DNA from: Sulfuriflexus sp032250955
Lineage (GTDB): Bacteria > Pseudomonadota > Gammaproteobacteria > AKS1
Direction of reading: 5' to 3'
DNA: 12,035 nt
Assembly: GCF_032250955.1 (NCBI RefSeq)
Contig: NZ_JAVVES010000074.1
Span: 1 to 12,035, forward strand
The notes beneath the pieces are model-generated. The model made no database searches. It was not told where the DNA came from and was given only the letters and a program-made list of their open reading frames with translations. This document shows positions 4,887-12,035 of this stretch, in pieces. The position numbers and the translations under genes were made by a program. The number at the start of each line of letters is the position of its first letter. Position 1 is the first letter of the stretch.

Positions 4887-6932
4887 ATGTTATCCCGACC
4901 ATTCCAACTTGAATCGAACTACACCCCCGCCGGTGATCAACCGGCCGCGATTGAGGGCCTCATCGATGGCCTGTCGGCCGGCGAGGCGGGCATGACCCTG
5001 CTCGGCGTGACCGGTTCGGGCAAGACCTTCACCATAGCCAATGTCATCCAGGAATTACAGCGCCCGGCGATTATTATGGCGCCGAACAAGACCCTGGCCG
5101 CGCAGTTGTATGGCGAGATGAAGGAGTTTTTCCCGCACAACGCGGTGGAGTACTTCGTTTCCTATTACGACTACTACCAGCCCGAGGCCTATGTGCCGAG
5201 TTCGGACACCTTTATCGACAAGGATGCCTCGATCAACGAACACATCGAGCAGATGCGCCTGTCGGCGACCAAGGCCATCATGGAGCGCAAGGATACGATC
5301 GTGGTCGCCTCGGTCTCGGCCATTTACGGCCTTGGTGATCCGAAACTCTATCTGGGCATGATCCTGCACCTGGTACGCGGCGAGCCGATTGAGCAGCGCT
5401 ACCTGCTGCGCCGCCTTGCTGAACTGCAATACAAGCGCAACGATACCGAGTTACGCCGTGCCACCTACCGTGTGCGTGGCGAGGTGATCGATGTCTTCCC
5501 GGCCGACTCTGATCGCGAGGCGATCCGGATCGAGTTGTTTGATGACGAGATCGAGCAGCTCAGTTACTTTGACCCGTTAACCGGGGAAGTGCTGCGCCGC
5601 GTGCCGCGCCTGACGATTTACCCGAAGACGCACTATGTGACGCCGCGCCAGACCCTGCTCGACGCGATTGAGCAGATCAAGGTCGAGTTGAAGGAACGTC
5701 TTGAGCAACTGCGCTCGGTAGACAAGCTCGTCGAGGCGCAGCGTCTCGAGCAGCGCACCAATTTTGACATCGAGATGATCCAGGAACTGGGTTATTGCTC
5801 GGGTATCGAAAACTATTCACGTTACCTCTCCGGACGCGAGCCGGGGCAGGCGCCGCCGACTTTCTTTGATTATCTGCCCGAAGATGCCTTGCTCGTGATC
5901 GACGAGTCGCATGTCACCGTGCCGCAGGTTGGCGGCATGTACAAGGGTGACCGTTCGCGGAAGACCACCCTGGTCGAATATGGTTTCCGTTTGCCTTCGG
6001 CGCTTGATAACCGGCCGTTGCGGTTTGATGAGTTCGAGAAACTGATCCCGCAAACGATCTATGTCTCGGCCACCCCCGGGCCTTATGAAAAGGAACACTC
6101 CGGCCAGATAATCGAGCAGGTCGTGCGCCCGACCGGCCTGATAGACCCGGAAGTCGAGGTCCGTCCCGTGGCGACGCAGGTCGATGACCTGCTGTCCGAG
6201 GCGCGTCTGCGCATCGCCCAGGGCGAGCGCGTGCTGGTGACGACCCTGACCAAGCGGATGTCGGAAGACCTCACTGATTACCTGGCCGAGCACGATATAC
6301 GGGTGCGTTACCTGCACTCTGACATTGAGACGGTCGAGCGCATGGAGATCCTGCGTGACCTGCGCCTGGGCGAGTTTGATGTGCTGGTCGGTATCAACCT
6401 GTTGCGCGAGGGGCTCGATATCCCCGAGGTGTCACTGGTGGCTATTCTGGATGCCGACAAGGAAGGTTTCCTGCGTTCCGACCGCTCCTTGATCCAGACC
6501 ATGGGGCGTGCCGCGCGTAATCTTCACGGCAAGGCGATCCTGTATGCCGATAAAATCACCGGGTCCATGGAGCGCGCGATGGGGGAGACCTCGCGACGCC
6601 GCGAGAAGCAGATTGCCTATAACAAGGAACATGGCATCACGCCGAAGAGTGTGGAAAAGGCCGTGCATGATGTCATGGAGGCAGGTTTTGCCGGCATGAA
6701 GGGGAATGCGCGGCAATATGCCCGGGTCGCCGAAGATGTGATTGAGTATGCCGCGATGTCACCGGCGCAACTTGAGAAGAAGATCGCGGAAATGGAGCAG
6801 CAGATGTATAAACATGCGCAGAACCTCGAGTTCGAGGAGGCCGGCCGCCTGCGTGACGAAATCGCGCATATTCGGGAAAGCAATATGGGACTGCTTGAAG
6901 CCGGTACGTCCAGGGCTAAAAAGGCGGGCTAG
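4887..6932 (+). CDS. uvrB: Excinuclease ABC subunit B (UvrB)
   Basis: UvrB is the damage-verifying helicase-like subunit of nucleotide excision repair. It is loaded by UvrA and then recruits UvrC for incision. The 681-residue protein is full length. It has Walker A GVTGSGKT (40-47), the tyrosine-rich beta-hairpin around YYDYYQPEAYVPSSDT (93-108) that inserts at the lesion, the DESH box (339-342), SATPGPYE (395-402), the motif V region GINLLREGLDIPE (502-514), motif VI QTMGRAARN (537-545) and the C-terminal UVR coiled hairpin (about 625-665), the UvrC contact. The start at 4887 gives the usual N-terminus (RPFQLESNYTPAGDQPAAI). The ribosome site is weak. uvrA and uvrC are not in the window. No key residue is missing. 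Confidence 0.98.
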   Translation: MLSRPFQLESNYTPAGDQPAAIEGLIDGLSAGEAGMTLLGVTGSGKTFTIANVIQELQRPAIIMAPNKTLAAQLYGEMKEFFPHNAVEYFVSYYDYYQPEAYVPSSDTFIDKDASINEHIEQMRLSATKAIMERKDTIVVASVSAIYGLGDPKLYLGMILHLVRGEPIEQRYLLRRLAELQYKRNDTELRRATYRVRGEVIDVFPADSDREAIRIELFDDEIEQLSYFDPLTGEVLRRVPRLTIYPKTHYVTPRQTLLDAIEQIKVELKERLEQLRSVDKLVEAQRLEQRTNFDIEMIQELGYCSGIENYSRYLSGREPGQAPPTFFDYLPEDALLVIDESHVTVPQVGGMYKGDRSRKTTLVEYGFRLPSALDNRPLRFDEFEKLIPQTIYVSATPGPYEKEHSGQIIEQVVRPTGLIDPEVEVRPVATQVDDLLSEARLRIAQGERVLVTTLTKRMSEDLTDYLAEHDIRVRYLHSDIETVERMEILRDLRLGEFDVLVGINLLREGLDIPEVSLVAILDADKEGFLRSDRSLIQTMGRAARNLHGKAILYADKITGSMERAMGETSRRREKQIAYNKEHGITPKSVEKAVHDVMEAGFAGMKGNARQYARVAEDVIEYAAMSPAQLEKKIAEMEQQMYKHAQNLEFEEAGRLRDEIAHIRESNMGLLEAGTSRAKKAG

Positions 6933-6954
6933 CATGTAAACAGAGCGTCCTTTC

Positions 6955-7006
6955 TCCCTCCAACGAAGCGTCCCTTCTCCCTTCGGGAGAAGGACAGGAT
7001 GAGGGA
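6955..7006. repeat. CCTTCTCCC hairpin repeat, copy C, after uvrB
   Basis: A perfect 9-bp stem CCTTCTCCC (6973-6981), loop TTC, GGGAGAAGG (6985-6993), with short outer arms TCCCTC (6955-6960) and GAGGGA (7001-7006). It is a sequence variant of copies A, B and D with the same two-layer shape. It lies 23 bp after the uvrB stop and could help end that transcript, though no U-tract follows. Confidence 0.6.
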
Positions 7007-7049
7007 ATATGCTTGGGTTCAGGGCATTTATTCACGGTTAGGCTGTATT

Positions 7050-7087
7050 TTATCCCCTCACCCCAACCCTCTCCCTGAGGGAGAGGG
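7050..7087. repeat. CCCTCTCCC hairpin repeat, copy D, upstream of gmd
   Basis: TATCCCCTCACCCCAA leads into CCCTCTCCC (7067-7075), loop TGA, GGGAGAGGG (7079-7087). The core and left flank are nearly identical to copy B (2907-2945), but the right outer arm is missing. It forms a tandem pair with copy C inside the 245-bp uvrB-gmd gap, which holds no gene. Confidence 0.7.
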
Positions 7088-7177
7088 AGTATAGGGTAGA
7101 CATGCCCCATATTATGTTAATATTCATGGTCTTGGTATGAATAGTTAGATTACAGTAATCAGGAAGCAGATTTTATA

Positions 7178-8266
7178 ATGACAAAACGAGCACTTATAAC
7201 AGGGGTGACGGGGCAGGACGGGGCCTATCTGGCGGAATTTCTACTCAAAAAGGGTTACGAGGTGCACGGTATCAAGCGCCGCGCCTCGTCGTTCAACACA
7301 GACCGGATCGATCACCTTTACCAGGACCCGCATGTCTCGGGTCGCCAGTTTATCCTGCATTACGGCGATTTGAGTGATTCGACCAACCTGATTCGCATTG
7401 TCCAGGAAGTCCAGCCTGACGAGGTCTACAATCTCGGTGCCCAGAGTCATGTGGCGGTTTCCTTCGAGAGTCCGGAATACACGGCGGATACGGTCGGGCT
7501 TGGCGCGCTGCGCATCCTTGAGGCGATCCGTATCGCGGGGCTGGAGAAGAAGACCCGCTATTACCAGGCATCGACCTCCGAGTTGTTCGGTGAGGTGCAG
7601 GAGATCCCGCAGAAGGAAACCACGCCGTTTTATCCGCGTTCGCCTTATGCTGCTGCCAAGTTGTATGCCTACTGGATCACGGTGAACTACCGCGAAGCGT
7701 ATGGCATGTATGCCTGCAACGGTATCCTCTTCAACCATGAATCACCGGTACGCGGTGAGACCTTCGTGACCCGCAAGATCACCCGTGCCATGGCGCGTAT
7801 CAGCCTGGGTCTGCAGGACTGTGTCTACCTCGGCAACATGAATGCGCTACGTGACTGGGGGCATGCCAAGGATTATGTCGAGATGCAGTGGCTGATGCTG
7901 CAACAGGACGAGCCGGAGGATTTCTGTATTGCCACCGGCGTGCAATATTCGGTGCGTGATTTCTGTAACACGGCCTATGGCCATCTTGGCAAGAGTATTC
8001 GCTGGGAAGGCGATGGCGTTGATGAGAAGGGTTATGATGCCGAAACCGGCCAGTGCATTGTGGCGGTTGACCCGCGTTACTTCCGCCCGACAGAGGTTGA
8101 AACCCTGCTGGGTGACCCGTCAAAGGCAAAGGAAAAACTTGGCTGGGAGCCGAAGATCACCTTTGATGAAATGGTGCATGAAATGATGGAGCATGACCTG
8201 GAACTCGCCAAGCGCGATGCCCTGGTGACGAAACACGGTTTCAGGGCCTATGACTACCATGAATGA
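7178..8266 (+). CDS. gmd: GDP-mannose 4,6-dehydratase
   Basis: Converts GDP-D-mannose to GDP-4-keto-6-deoxymannose with NADP as bound cofactor, the first committed step to GDP-L-fucose and related 6-deoxyhexoses. The 362-residue extended short-chain dehydrogenase has the Rossmann motif GVTGQDG (9-15), the NADP-contact region RRASSFNTDRIDHLY (34-48), the active site STSELFGE (132-139) with Thr133 and Glu135, and Y157xxxK161 in SPYAAAKLYAYW. NHESPVRGETFVTRKITRA (187-205) is the signature of Gmd. Length and N-terminus are as usual. AGGA at 7161-7164 is the nearest ribosome site, somewhat far from the ATG. fcl, the next enzyme, starts 263 bp downstream beyond a repeat cluster, so the two may not share one promoter. 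Confidence 0.97.
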   Translation: MTKRALITGVTGQDGAYLAEFLLKKGYEVHGIKRRASSFNTDRIDHLYQDPHVSGRQFILHYGDLSDSTNLIRIVQEVQPDEVYNLGAQSHVAVSFESPEYTADTVGLGALRILEAIRIAGLEKKTRYYQASTSELFGEVQEIPQKETTPFYPRSPYAAAKLYAYWITVNYREAYGMYACNGILFNHESPVRGETFVTRKITRAMARISLGLQDCVYLGNMNALRDWGHAKDYVEMQWLMLQQDEPEDFCIATGVQYSVRDFCNTAYGHLGKSIRWEGDGVDEKGYDAETGQCIVAVDPRYFRPTEVETLLGDPSKAKEKLGWEPKITFDEMVHEMMEHDLELAKRDALVTKHGFRAYDYHE

Positions 8267-8374
8267 TGGGGCTGAAAATAGATGTTTGCTTCTCGTCATT
8301 CTGGCGAATGGCTAGTTGTTCCATCAGAAGGCCGGGATGAGGGTGCAAATAAAACAATGTGTCGTCGAATCTAA

Positions 8375-8468
8375 ATCCCCTCACCCTAACCCTCGGATAG
8401 AACCACTAACCATTCGCCTAAGCTGTCAAACGACGACAGCCAAGGCGCTGGTTATCCCGAAGGGAGAG
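8375..8468. repeat. CCCTC hairpin repeat (copy E) split by a 60-bp insert
   Basis: The left half, ATCCCCTCACCCTAACCCTC (8375-8394), matches copies B and D. The right half, TCCCGAAGGGAGAG (8455-8468), is the rest of the same repeat type. Joining them directly restores a perfect CTCTCCC-GAA-GGGAGAG hairpin. The 60 bases between (8395-8454) are therefore best read as an insertion. The insert folds by itself: TAACCA/TGGTTA (8407-8412/8449-8454), GCCT/AGGC (8416-8419/8443-8446), GCTGTC/GACAGC (8422-8427/8435-8440). No coding function. Confidence 0.6.
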
Positions 8469-8477
8469 AGAATTAAC

Positions 8478-8507
8478 GGGACAGCAGTGAAACAACATCA
8501 ATAAAAT
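8478..8507 (+). promoter_or_regulatory. Weak candidate promoter for fcl-manC-pgi
   Basis: GGGACA (8478-8483), an 18-bp spacer and TAAAAT (8502-8507) lie about 20 bp before the fcl start. The -10 is good (5 of 6), the -35 is poor. A promoter here would make sense because repeats separate gmd from fcl. No operator-like repeat is seen. Confidence 0.3.
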
Positions 8508-8529
8508 AATAGTGATTGATAATACCTGT

Positions 8530-9498
8530 ATGAAGAAAGACGCAAAAATTTATGTCGCCGGCCACCGTGGCCTGGTGGGCGCTGCGATCACGCGCCAACT
8601 CGAGTCGCAGGGTTTCAGTAACGTGATTACCCGCACGCATGCCGAACTGGACTTATGCGACCAGGCCGCCGTGCGGGACTTCTTCGCCGCGGAAAAACCC
8701 GAGTACGTGATCCTGGCTGCAGGCAAGGTGGGAGGGATTCACGCGAACAATACCTACCCGGCCGAGTTTATTTACGAAAATATCATGATCGAGGCGAATG
8801 TCATCGACGCTGCCTACCGCAATAATGTACAGCGTTTATTGTTCCTGGGGAGTTCCTGCATTTACCCCAGGCATGCCGAACAGCCGATGCGTGAAGAGAC
8901 GCTGTTAACCGGCGAGCTTGAATCCACCAATGAACCCTATGCGCTGGCCAAGATTGCCGGCATCAAGATGTGTGAGTCTTATAACCGCCAATATGGCACG
9001 GATTACCGTTCGGTGATGCCGACTAACCTTTACGGCCAGGGTGACAATTTCCACCCGGAAAACTCGCATGTTATCCCGGCGCTGATACGGCGCTTTCATG
9101 AAGCCAGGTTGCGCGGAGACAAAGAGGTCGTTGTGTGGGGTACCGGTAATGCCAGGCGTGAGTTCCTGCACGTTGATGATATGGCCGCCGCGTCGTTGTT
9201 TGTGCTGCAACTGGATAATGCCACTTATAAAGCCAATACGCAGGCGATGCTTTCACAGATTAATATCGGTACCGGCGCTGATTGCACGATTCGTGAAATG
9301 GCGGAAACGGTTAAACGTGTCGTAGGTTTTGAAGGTGAATTGATCTTTGATGATTCCAAACCCGATGGCCCGCCCAGAAAGCTGCTCGATGTCTCTCGTA
9401 TAAAAGCGATGGGTTGGGAGCATGCGATCTCTCTTGAAGAAGGGCTTGCATCCACTTTTGAATGGTTCAAGGCAAACGAAGGCCGCTTTCGCGCCTGA
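8530..9498 (+). CDS. fcl: GDP-L-fucose synthase
   Basis: This NADPH-dependent epimerase/reductase turns GDP-4-keto-6-deoxymannose into GDP-L-fucose, acting directly after Gmd. From ATG 8530 it has 322 residues, the usual length. It has the N-terminal GHRGLVG cofactor loop (11-17), AAGKVGGIHANNTYPAEF (63-80), the active-site serines in LGSSCIYP (106-113), Y137xxxK141 in NEPYALAKIAGIK, and the downstream MPTNLYGQGDNFHPENSHV and VWGTGNARREFLHVDD segments typical of Fcl/WcaG. A GTG at 8512 would add six residues; neither start has a clear ribosome site, but 8530 matches the family N-terminus. manC begins 16 bp after its stop, so the two are almost certainly co-transcribed. Confidence 0.95.
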   Translation: MKKDAKIYVAGHRGLVGAAITRQLESQGFSNVITRTHAELDLCDQAAVRDFFAAEKPEYVILAAGKVGGIHANNTYPAEFIYENIMIEANVIDAAYRNNVQRLLFLGSSCIYPRHAEQPMREETLLTGELESTNEPYALAKIAGIKMCESYNRQYGTDYRSVMPTNLYGQGDNFHPENSHVIPALIRRFHEARLRGDKEVVVWGTGNARREFLHVDDMAAASLFVLQLDNATYKANTQAMLSQINIGTGADCTIREMAETVKRVVGFEGELIFDDSKPDGPPRKLLDVSRIKAMGWEHAISLEEGLASTFEWFKANEGRFRA

Positions 9499-9514
9499 TT
9501 GAGAGCGTATAAAA

Positions 9515-10930
9515 ATGATACCCATTATTCTTTCAGGTGGCTCGGGCAGTCGCCTGTGGCCATTGTCGCGGGAAAGTTATCCCAAGCAGTTTTTGCCGTT
9601 GGTCTCGGAGTACAGCATGCTGCGCGAGACGCTGGAGCGTTTGCAGGGGCTGGATGGATTGGCTCAACCTATCGTCGTGTGTAATGAGGAACACCGTTTC
9701 CTCGTGGCTGAGCAACTGCGCGAAATGCAGCTGGTGCCGCAGGCCATAGTACTGGAGCCCGAGGGCCGCAATACCGCACCGGCTGTTGCCATTGGCGCAC
9801 TGGCTGCACTGGAACAGGATGAAGATGCCCTGTTACTTGTCCTGCCCGCGGATCACGTCATTGAACATGTCTCTGCCTTCCACGCCAGCCTGGCAGTGGC
9901 CAGTGCCGCCGCCAGGGCAGGCGAGCTGGTGACCTTCGGTATTGTGCTAACCGCGCCCGAAACCGGTTACGGCTATATCAAGGCAAACGAGCATTATGAC
10001 AAGTCGCAGCCATGCCGCAGCCTTGCAGTAGAACACTTTGTCGAAAAACCTGATTTGGCCACGGCCACGTCCTACCTGAGCTCGGGCGATTACTTCTGGA
10101 ACAGCGGGATGTTTATGTTCAAGGCCTCCGCTTACCTGGCGGAACTGGCGCAGCATGCGCCGGCGATGCTCGGCAAGTGCCGGGATGCGTATTCGGCCGC
10201 CATACGCGATATGGACTTTGTGCGTCTCGGCGAGGACGCCTTCATGAGTATTCAGGCGGACTCGATCGATTACGCGGTAATGGAAAAAACTGCCAGGGCC
10301 GTCGTGGTGCCGCTGGATGCCGGCTGGAACGACATCGGTTCCTGGTCGGCTCTTTCGGCAGTCTCGGCGCAGGATGAGCAGGCGAATGTCGTCAGCGGTG
10401 ATGTGTTGATAGAAGACAGCCATCATTGCTATGTGCGCTCAGAGAGCCGTCTGGTGGCGGCTATCGGTGTGCGGGATCATGTTATCGTCGAAACGGCGGA
10501 CGCGGTTCTGGTCGCCTCCCGGGATAGAGCGCAGGACGTCAAACGAATCGTTGAACGCTTGAAGCTGGAAGAACGTAGCGAGCGTTTGCACCATCGGCGT
10601 GTATTCAGGCCATGGGGCAGTTACGAAAGCATTGATGAAGGCGAGCGCTTCCTCGTAAAACGGATTATTGTCAACCCGGGTGCCAGTTTGTCCTTGCAAA
10701 TGCATGCGCACCGGGCGGAGCACTGGGTGGTCGTGACCGGCACGGCCAGGGTCACGCGAGGGGATGAGATTGTGGAACTGCATGAAGACCAATCCACCTA
10801 TATCCCCGTGGGCACGAAACATCGTCTGGAGAACCCGACCAAAGTGCCGCTGGAGATCATCGAGGTGCAGACGGGCGGCTATCTCGGTGAAGACGACATC
10901 GTGCGTTTTGATGATATCTATGGTCGTTAG
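9515..10930 (+). CDS. manC: Mannose-1-phosphate guanylyltransferase / mannose-6-phosphate isomerase
   Basis: A bifunctional type II enzyme. The C-terminal domain makes mannose-6-phosphate from fructose-6-phosphate and the N-terminal domain joins mannose-1-phosphate to GTP, giving GDP-mannose, the substrate of Gmd. The 471 residues include GGSGSRLWPLSRESYPKQF (8-26), the nucleotidyltransferase signature; EPEGRNTAPA (81-90), LPADH (110-114), VEKP (176-179) and WNDIGSW (271-277). A C-terminal cupin follows, with H397-A-H399-R-A-E402-H403 in QMHAHRAEHW and PVGTKHRLEN (431-440). Many relatives read HHH where this has HAH; the outer histidines are kept. GAGAG at 9501-9505 is the ribosome site. Phosphomannomutase, needed between the two half reactions, is not in the window. 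Confidence 0.96.
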   Translation: MIPIILSGGSGSRLWPLSRESYPKQFLPLVSEYSMLRETLERLQGLDGLAQPIVVCNEEHRFLVAEQLREMQLVPQAIVLEPEGRNTAPAVAIGALAALEQDEDALLLVLPADHVIEHVSAFHASLAVASAAARAGELVTFGIVLTAPETGYGYIKANEHYDKSQPCRSLAVEHFVEKPDLATATSYLSSGDYFWNSGMFMFKASAYLAELAQHAPAMLGKCRDAYSAAIRDMDFVRLGEDAFMSIQADSIDYAVMEKTARAVVVPLDAGWNDIGSWSALSAVSAQDEQANVVSGDVLIEDSHHCYVRSESRLVAAIGVRDHVIVETADAVLVASRDRAQDVKRIVERLKLEERSERLHHRRVFRPWGSYESIDEGERFLVKRIIVNPGASLSLQMHAHRAEHWVVVTGTARVTRGDEIVELHEDQSTYIPVGTKHRLENPTKVPLEIIEVQTGGYLGEDDIVRFDDIYGR

Positions 10931-10983
10931 GCAAAAACGGCTGGGTAATTTGATGCCGGGATTTATCTGACAGGGAAAGATTC

Positions 10984-11958
10984 ATGAGTCGTTTGACTGA
11001 CATGCCGGTATGGAAAGCATTACAACAACATCAGGAGTCACTGGCGTCACATTCATTGCGTGACATGTTTGCCGCCGATACGAAGCGTTTCAACAGTTTC
11101 TCTCTTCAGTTCGGGGATATCCTCCTCGATTATTCAAAAAACCAGGTGTCCAAAGACACCATGGCCTTGTTATATGAACTGGCCGAGCAGTGCGACTTGA
11201 GCGACTGGATTGATCGCATGTTCAGGGGTGAGCAGATCAACCATACCGAGCAGCGCGCCGTATTACACACGGCGTTGCGCAAACAGGCGAATGCGCCGGT
11301 TTATGTGGCCGGTGTCGATGTCATGCCCGAGGTGAGAGAGGCATTGGCCCGCATGAGATCACTTGCCGGGCGCATTCGTGCGGGTGAATGGAAAGGCTTC
11401 AGTGGTCAGCCGATAACCGATATCGTTAATCTTGGCGTGGGTGGCTCGGACCTGGGGCCAAAAATGGTCGCGGCGGCCTTGCATCCTTATGGTCAGCCCG
11501 GCCTTCATGTGCATTTTGTCTCGAACGTGGACCCCAGTCACATTAGTGACACCTTGCGTACGCTCAACCCGGCGACAACATTGTTTATTATCTCCTCGAA
11601 GAGTTTCACCACTCAGGACACACTCGCGAACGCGGCAGTGGCCCGCAAGTGGATTACGGCGGTGTCGGTCGACACTGCTGCCATTAGCCGGCACTTTGTT
11701 GCTGTTACGAATAATATTACTGCGGCCAGCGAGTTCGGCATTGCTGCTGAGAATATTTTCAAGATGTGGGACTGGGTAGGGGGGAGATATTCTCTCTGGT
11801 CTGCGATTGGTTTGTCGGTGGCCATTTATATCGGCATGGAAAACTTCGAGGCGCTGCTCGACGGTGCCCGTGAAATGGATGAGCATTTTCAAACCGCGCC
11901 CTGGCAGGAGAACCTGCCCGTGACCCTGGCCCTGATAGGTATCTGGTATATTAATTTC
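10984..11958 (+). pseudogene. pgi: Glucose-6-phosphate isomerase, interrupted after codon 325
   Basis: Pgi interconverts glucose-6-phosphate and fructose-6-phosphate and would feed the manC pathway. The first 325 residues are clear: LGVGGSDLGPKM (150-161), SSKSFTTQDT (204-213, phosphate binding) and the family signature WDWVGGRYSLWSAIGL (262-277), up to LALIGIWYINF (315-325). Normal Pgi is about 550 residues and would continue with a second Phe and Gly-Ala. Here the protein changes to unrelated GSSEKLVGKNIANLEQ and stops at 12009. The catalytic glutamate, the QHAF histidine region and the C-terminal lysine are all lost, so this copy should be inactive. AGGGA at 10972-10976 is a good ribosome site. 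It lies 53 bp after manC and probably belonged to the same operon. Frame is intact up to the break. Confidence 0.85.
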
Positions 11959-12035
11959 GGCTCTTCGGAAAAATTAGTGGGTAAAAATATAGCGAATTTG
12001 GAGCAATAGAGATAGTTTTCTGGAAATTGGAGGGT
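11959..12035. mobile_element. Probable insertion-sequence end disrupting pgi (runs off window)
   Basis: At 11959 the Pgi reading is replaced by GGCTCTTCGGAAAAATTAGT and further AT-rich sequence without Pgi similarity. From memory the GGCTCTTCGG start resembles terminal repeats of ISL3-family elements. No transposase, second end or target duplication can be seen because the window stops 77 bp later. A rearrangement junction of another kind is the alternative. Confidence 0.5.

Noticed and set aside
5055..6317. Long antisense frames within uvrB (124 and 166 codons)
   Set aside because: Shadows of a complete, highly conserved gene; no independent start signals or domains.
8316..8504. 62-codon open frame between gmd and fcl
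   Set aside because: It runs through the split hairpin repeat and the 60-bp insert; the residues reflect repeat sequence, not a protein.

Overview
The window looks like chromosome from a free-living gammaproteobacterium. The housekeeping genes (class Ib aspartate aminotransferase, uvrB, the GDP-fucose genes) are GC-rich and of proteobacterial type. The intergenic spaces carry REP-like palindromes built on GTCGGATTA/TAATCCGAC and on CCCTCTCCC/GGGAGAGGG. The species cannot be named from sequence alone.

Layout. 1-890 is AT-richer accessory DNA with a toxin-first type II toxin-antitoxin pair (RelE/HigB-like toxin, XRE antitoxin) behind a perfect 27-bp palindrome. 890-1485 is gene-free and made mostly of repeats. 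1486-2697 encodes a class II Fic AMP-transferase with a C-terminal winged helix, preceded by two 21-bp near-direct repeats that look like operators. 2698-2973 is a second repeat cluster, ending in a large two-layer hairpin at the 3' end of a minus-strand FimT/GspH-type pseudopilin gene. An aspartate aminotransferase gene lies upstream of it on the same strand and is divergent from uvrB. After uvrB come two more hairpin repeats, then gmd, a repeat-filled gap, and fcl-manC-pgi on the plus strand. pgi breaks off after codon 325, where the sequence changes to something resembling an insertion-sequence end that runs out of the window.

How the genes work together. manC (GDP-mannose synthesis, with a phosphomannose isomerase domain), gmd and fcl form the route from fructose-6-phosphate to GDP-L-fucose. 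Only phosphomannomutase is missing. Pgi would supply fructose-6-phosphate, but this copy lacks its C-terminal catalytic part. The likely end use is a fucose-containing surface polysaccharide, although no glycosyltransferase is visible. The toxin-antitoxin pair and the Fic gene are separate defence/stress-type modules among repeats.

I found no clearly new multi-gene system. The points most worth a second look are the interrupted pgi, a 60-bp structured insert that splits one repeat hairpin, the nested long/short forms of the GTCGGATTA element, and the paired repeats overlapping a possible leaderless fic promoter.
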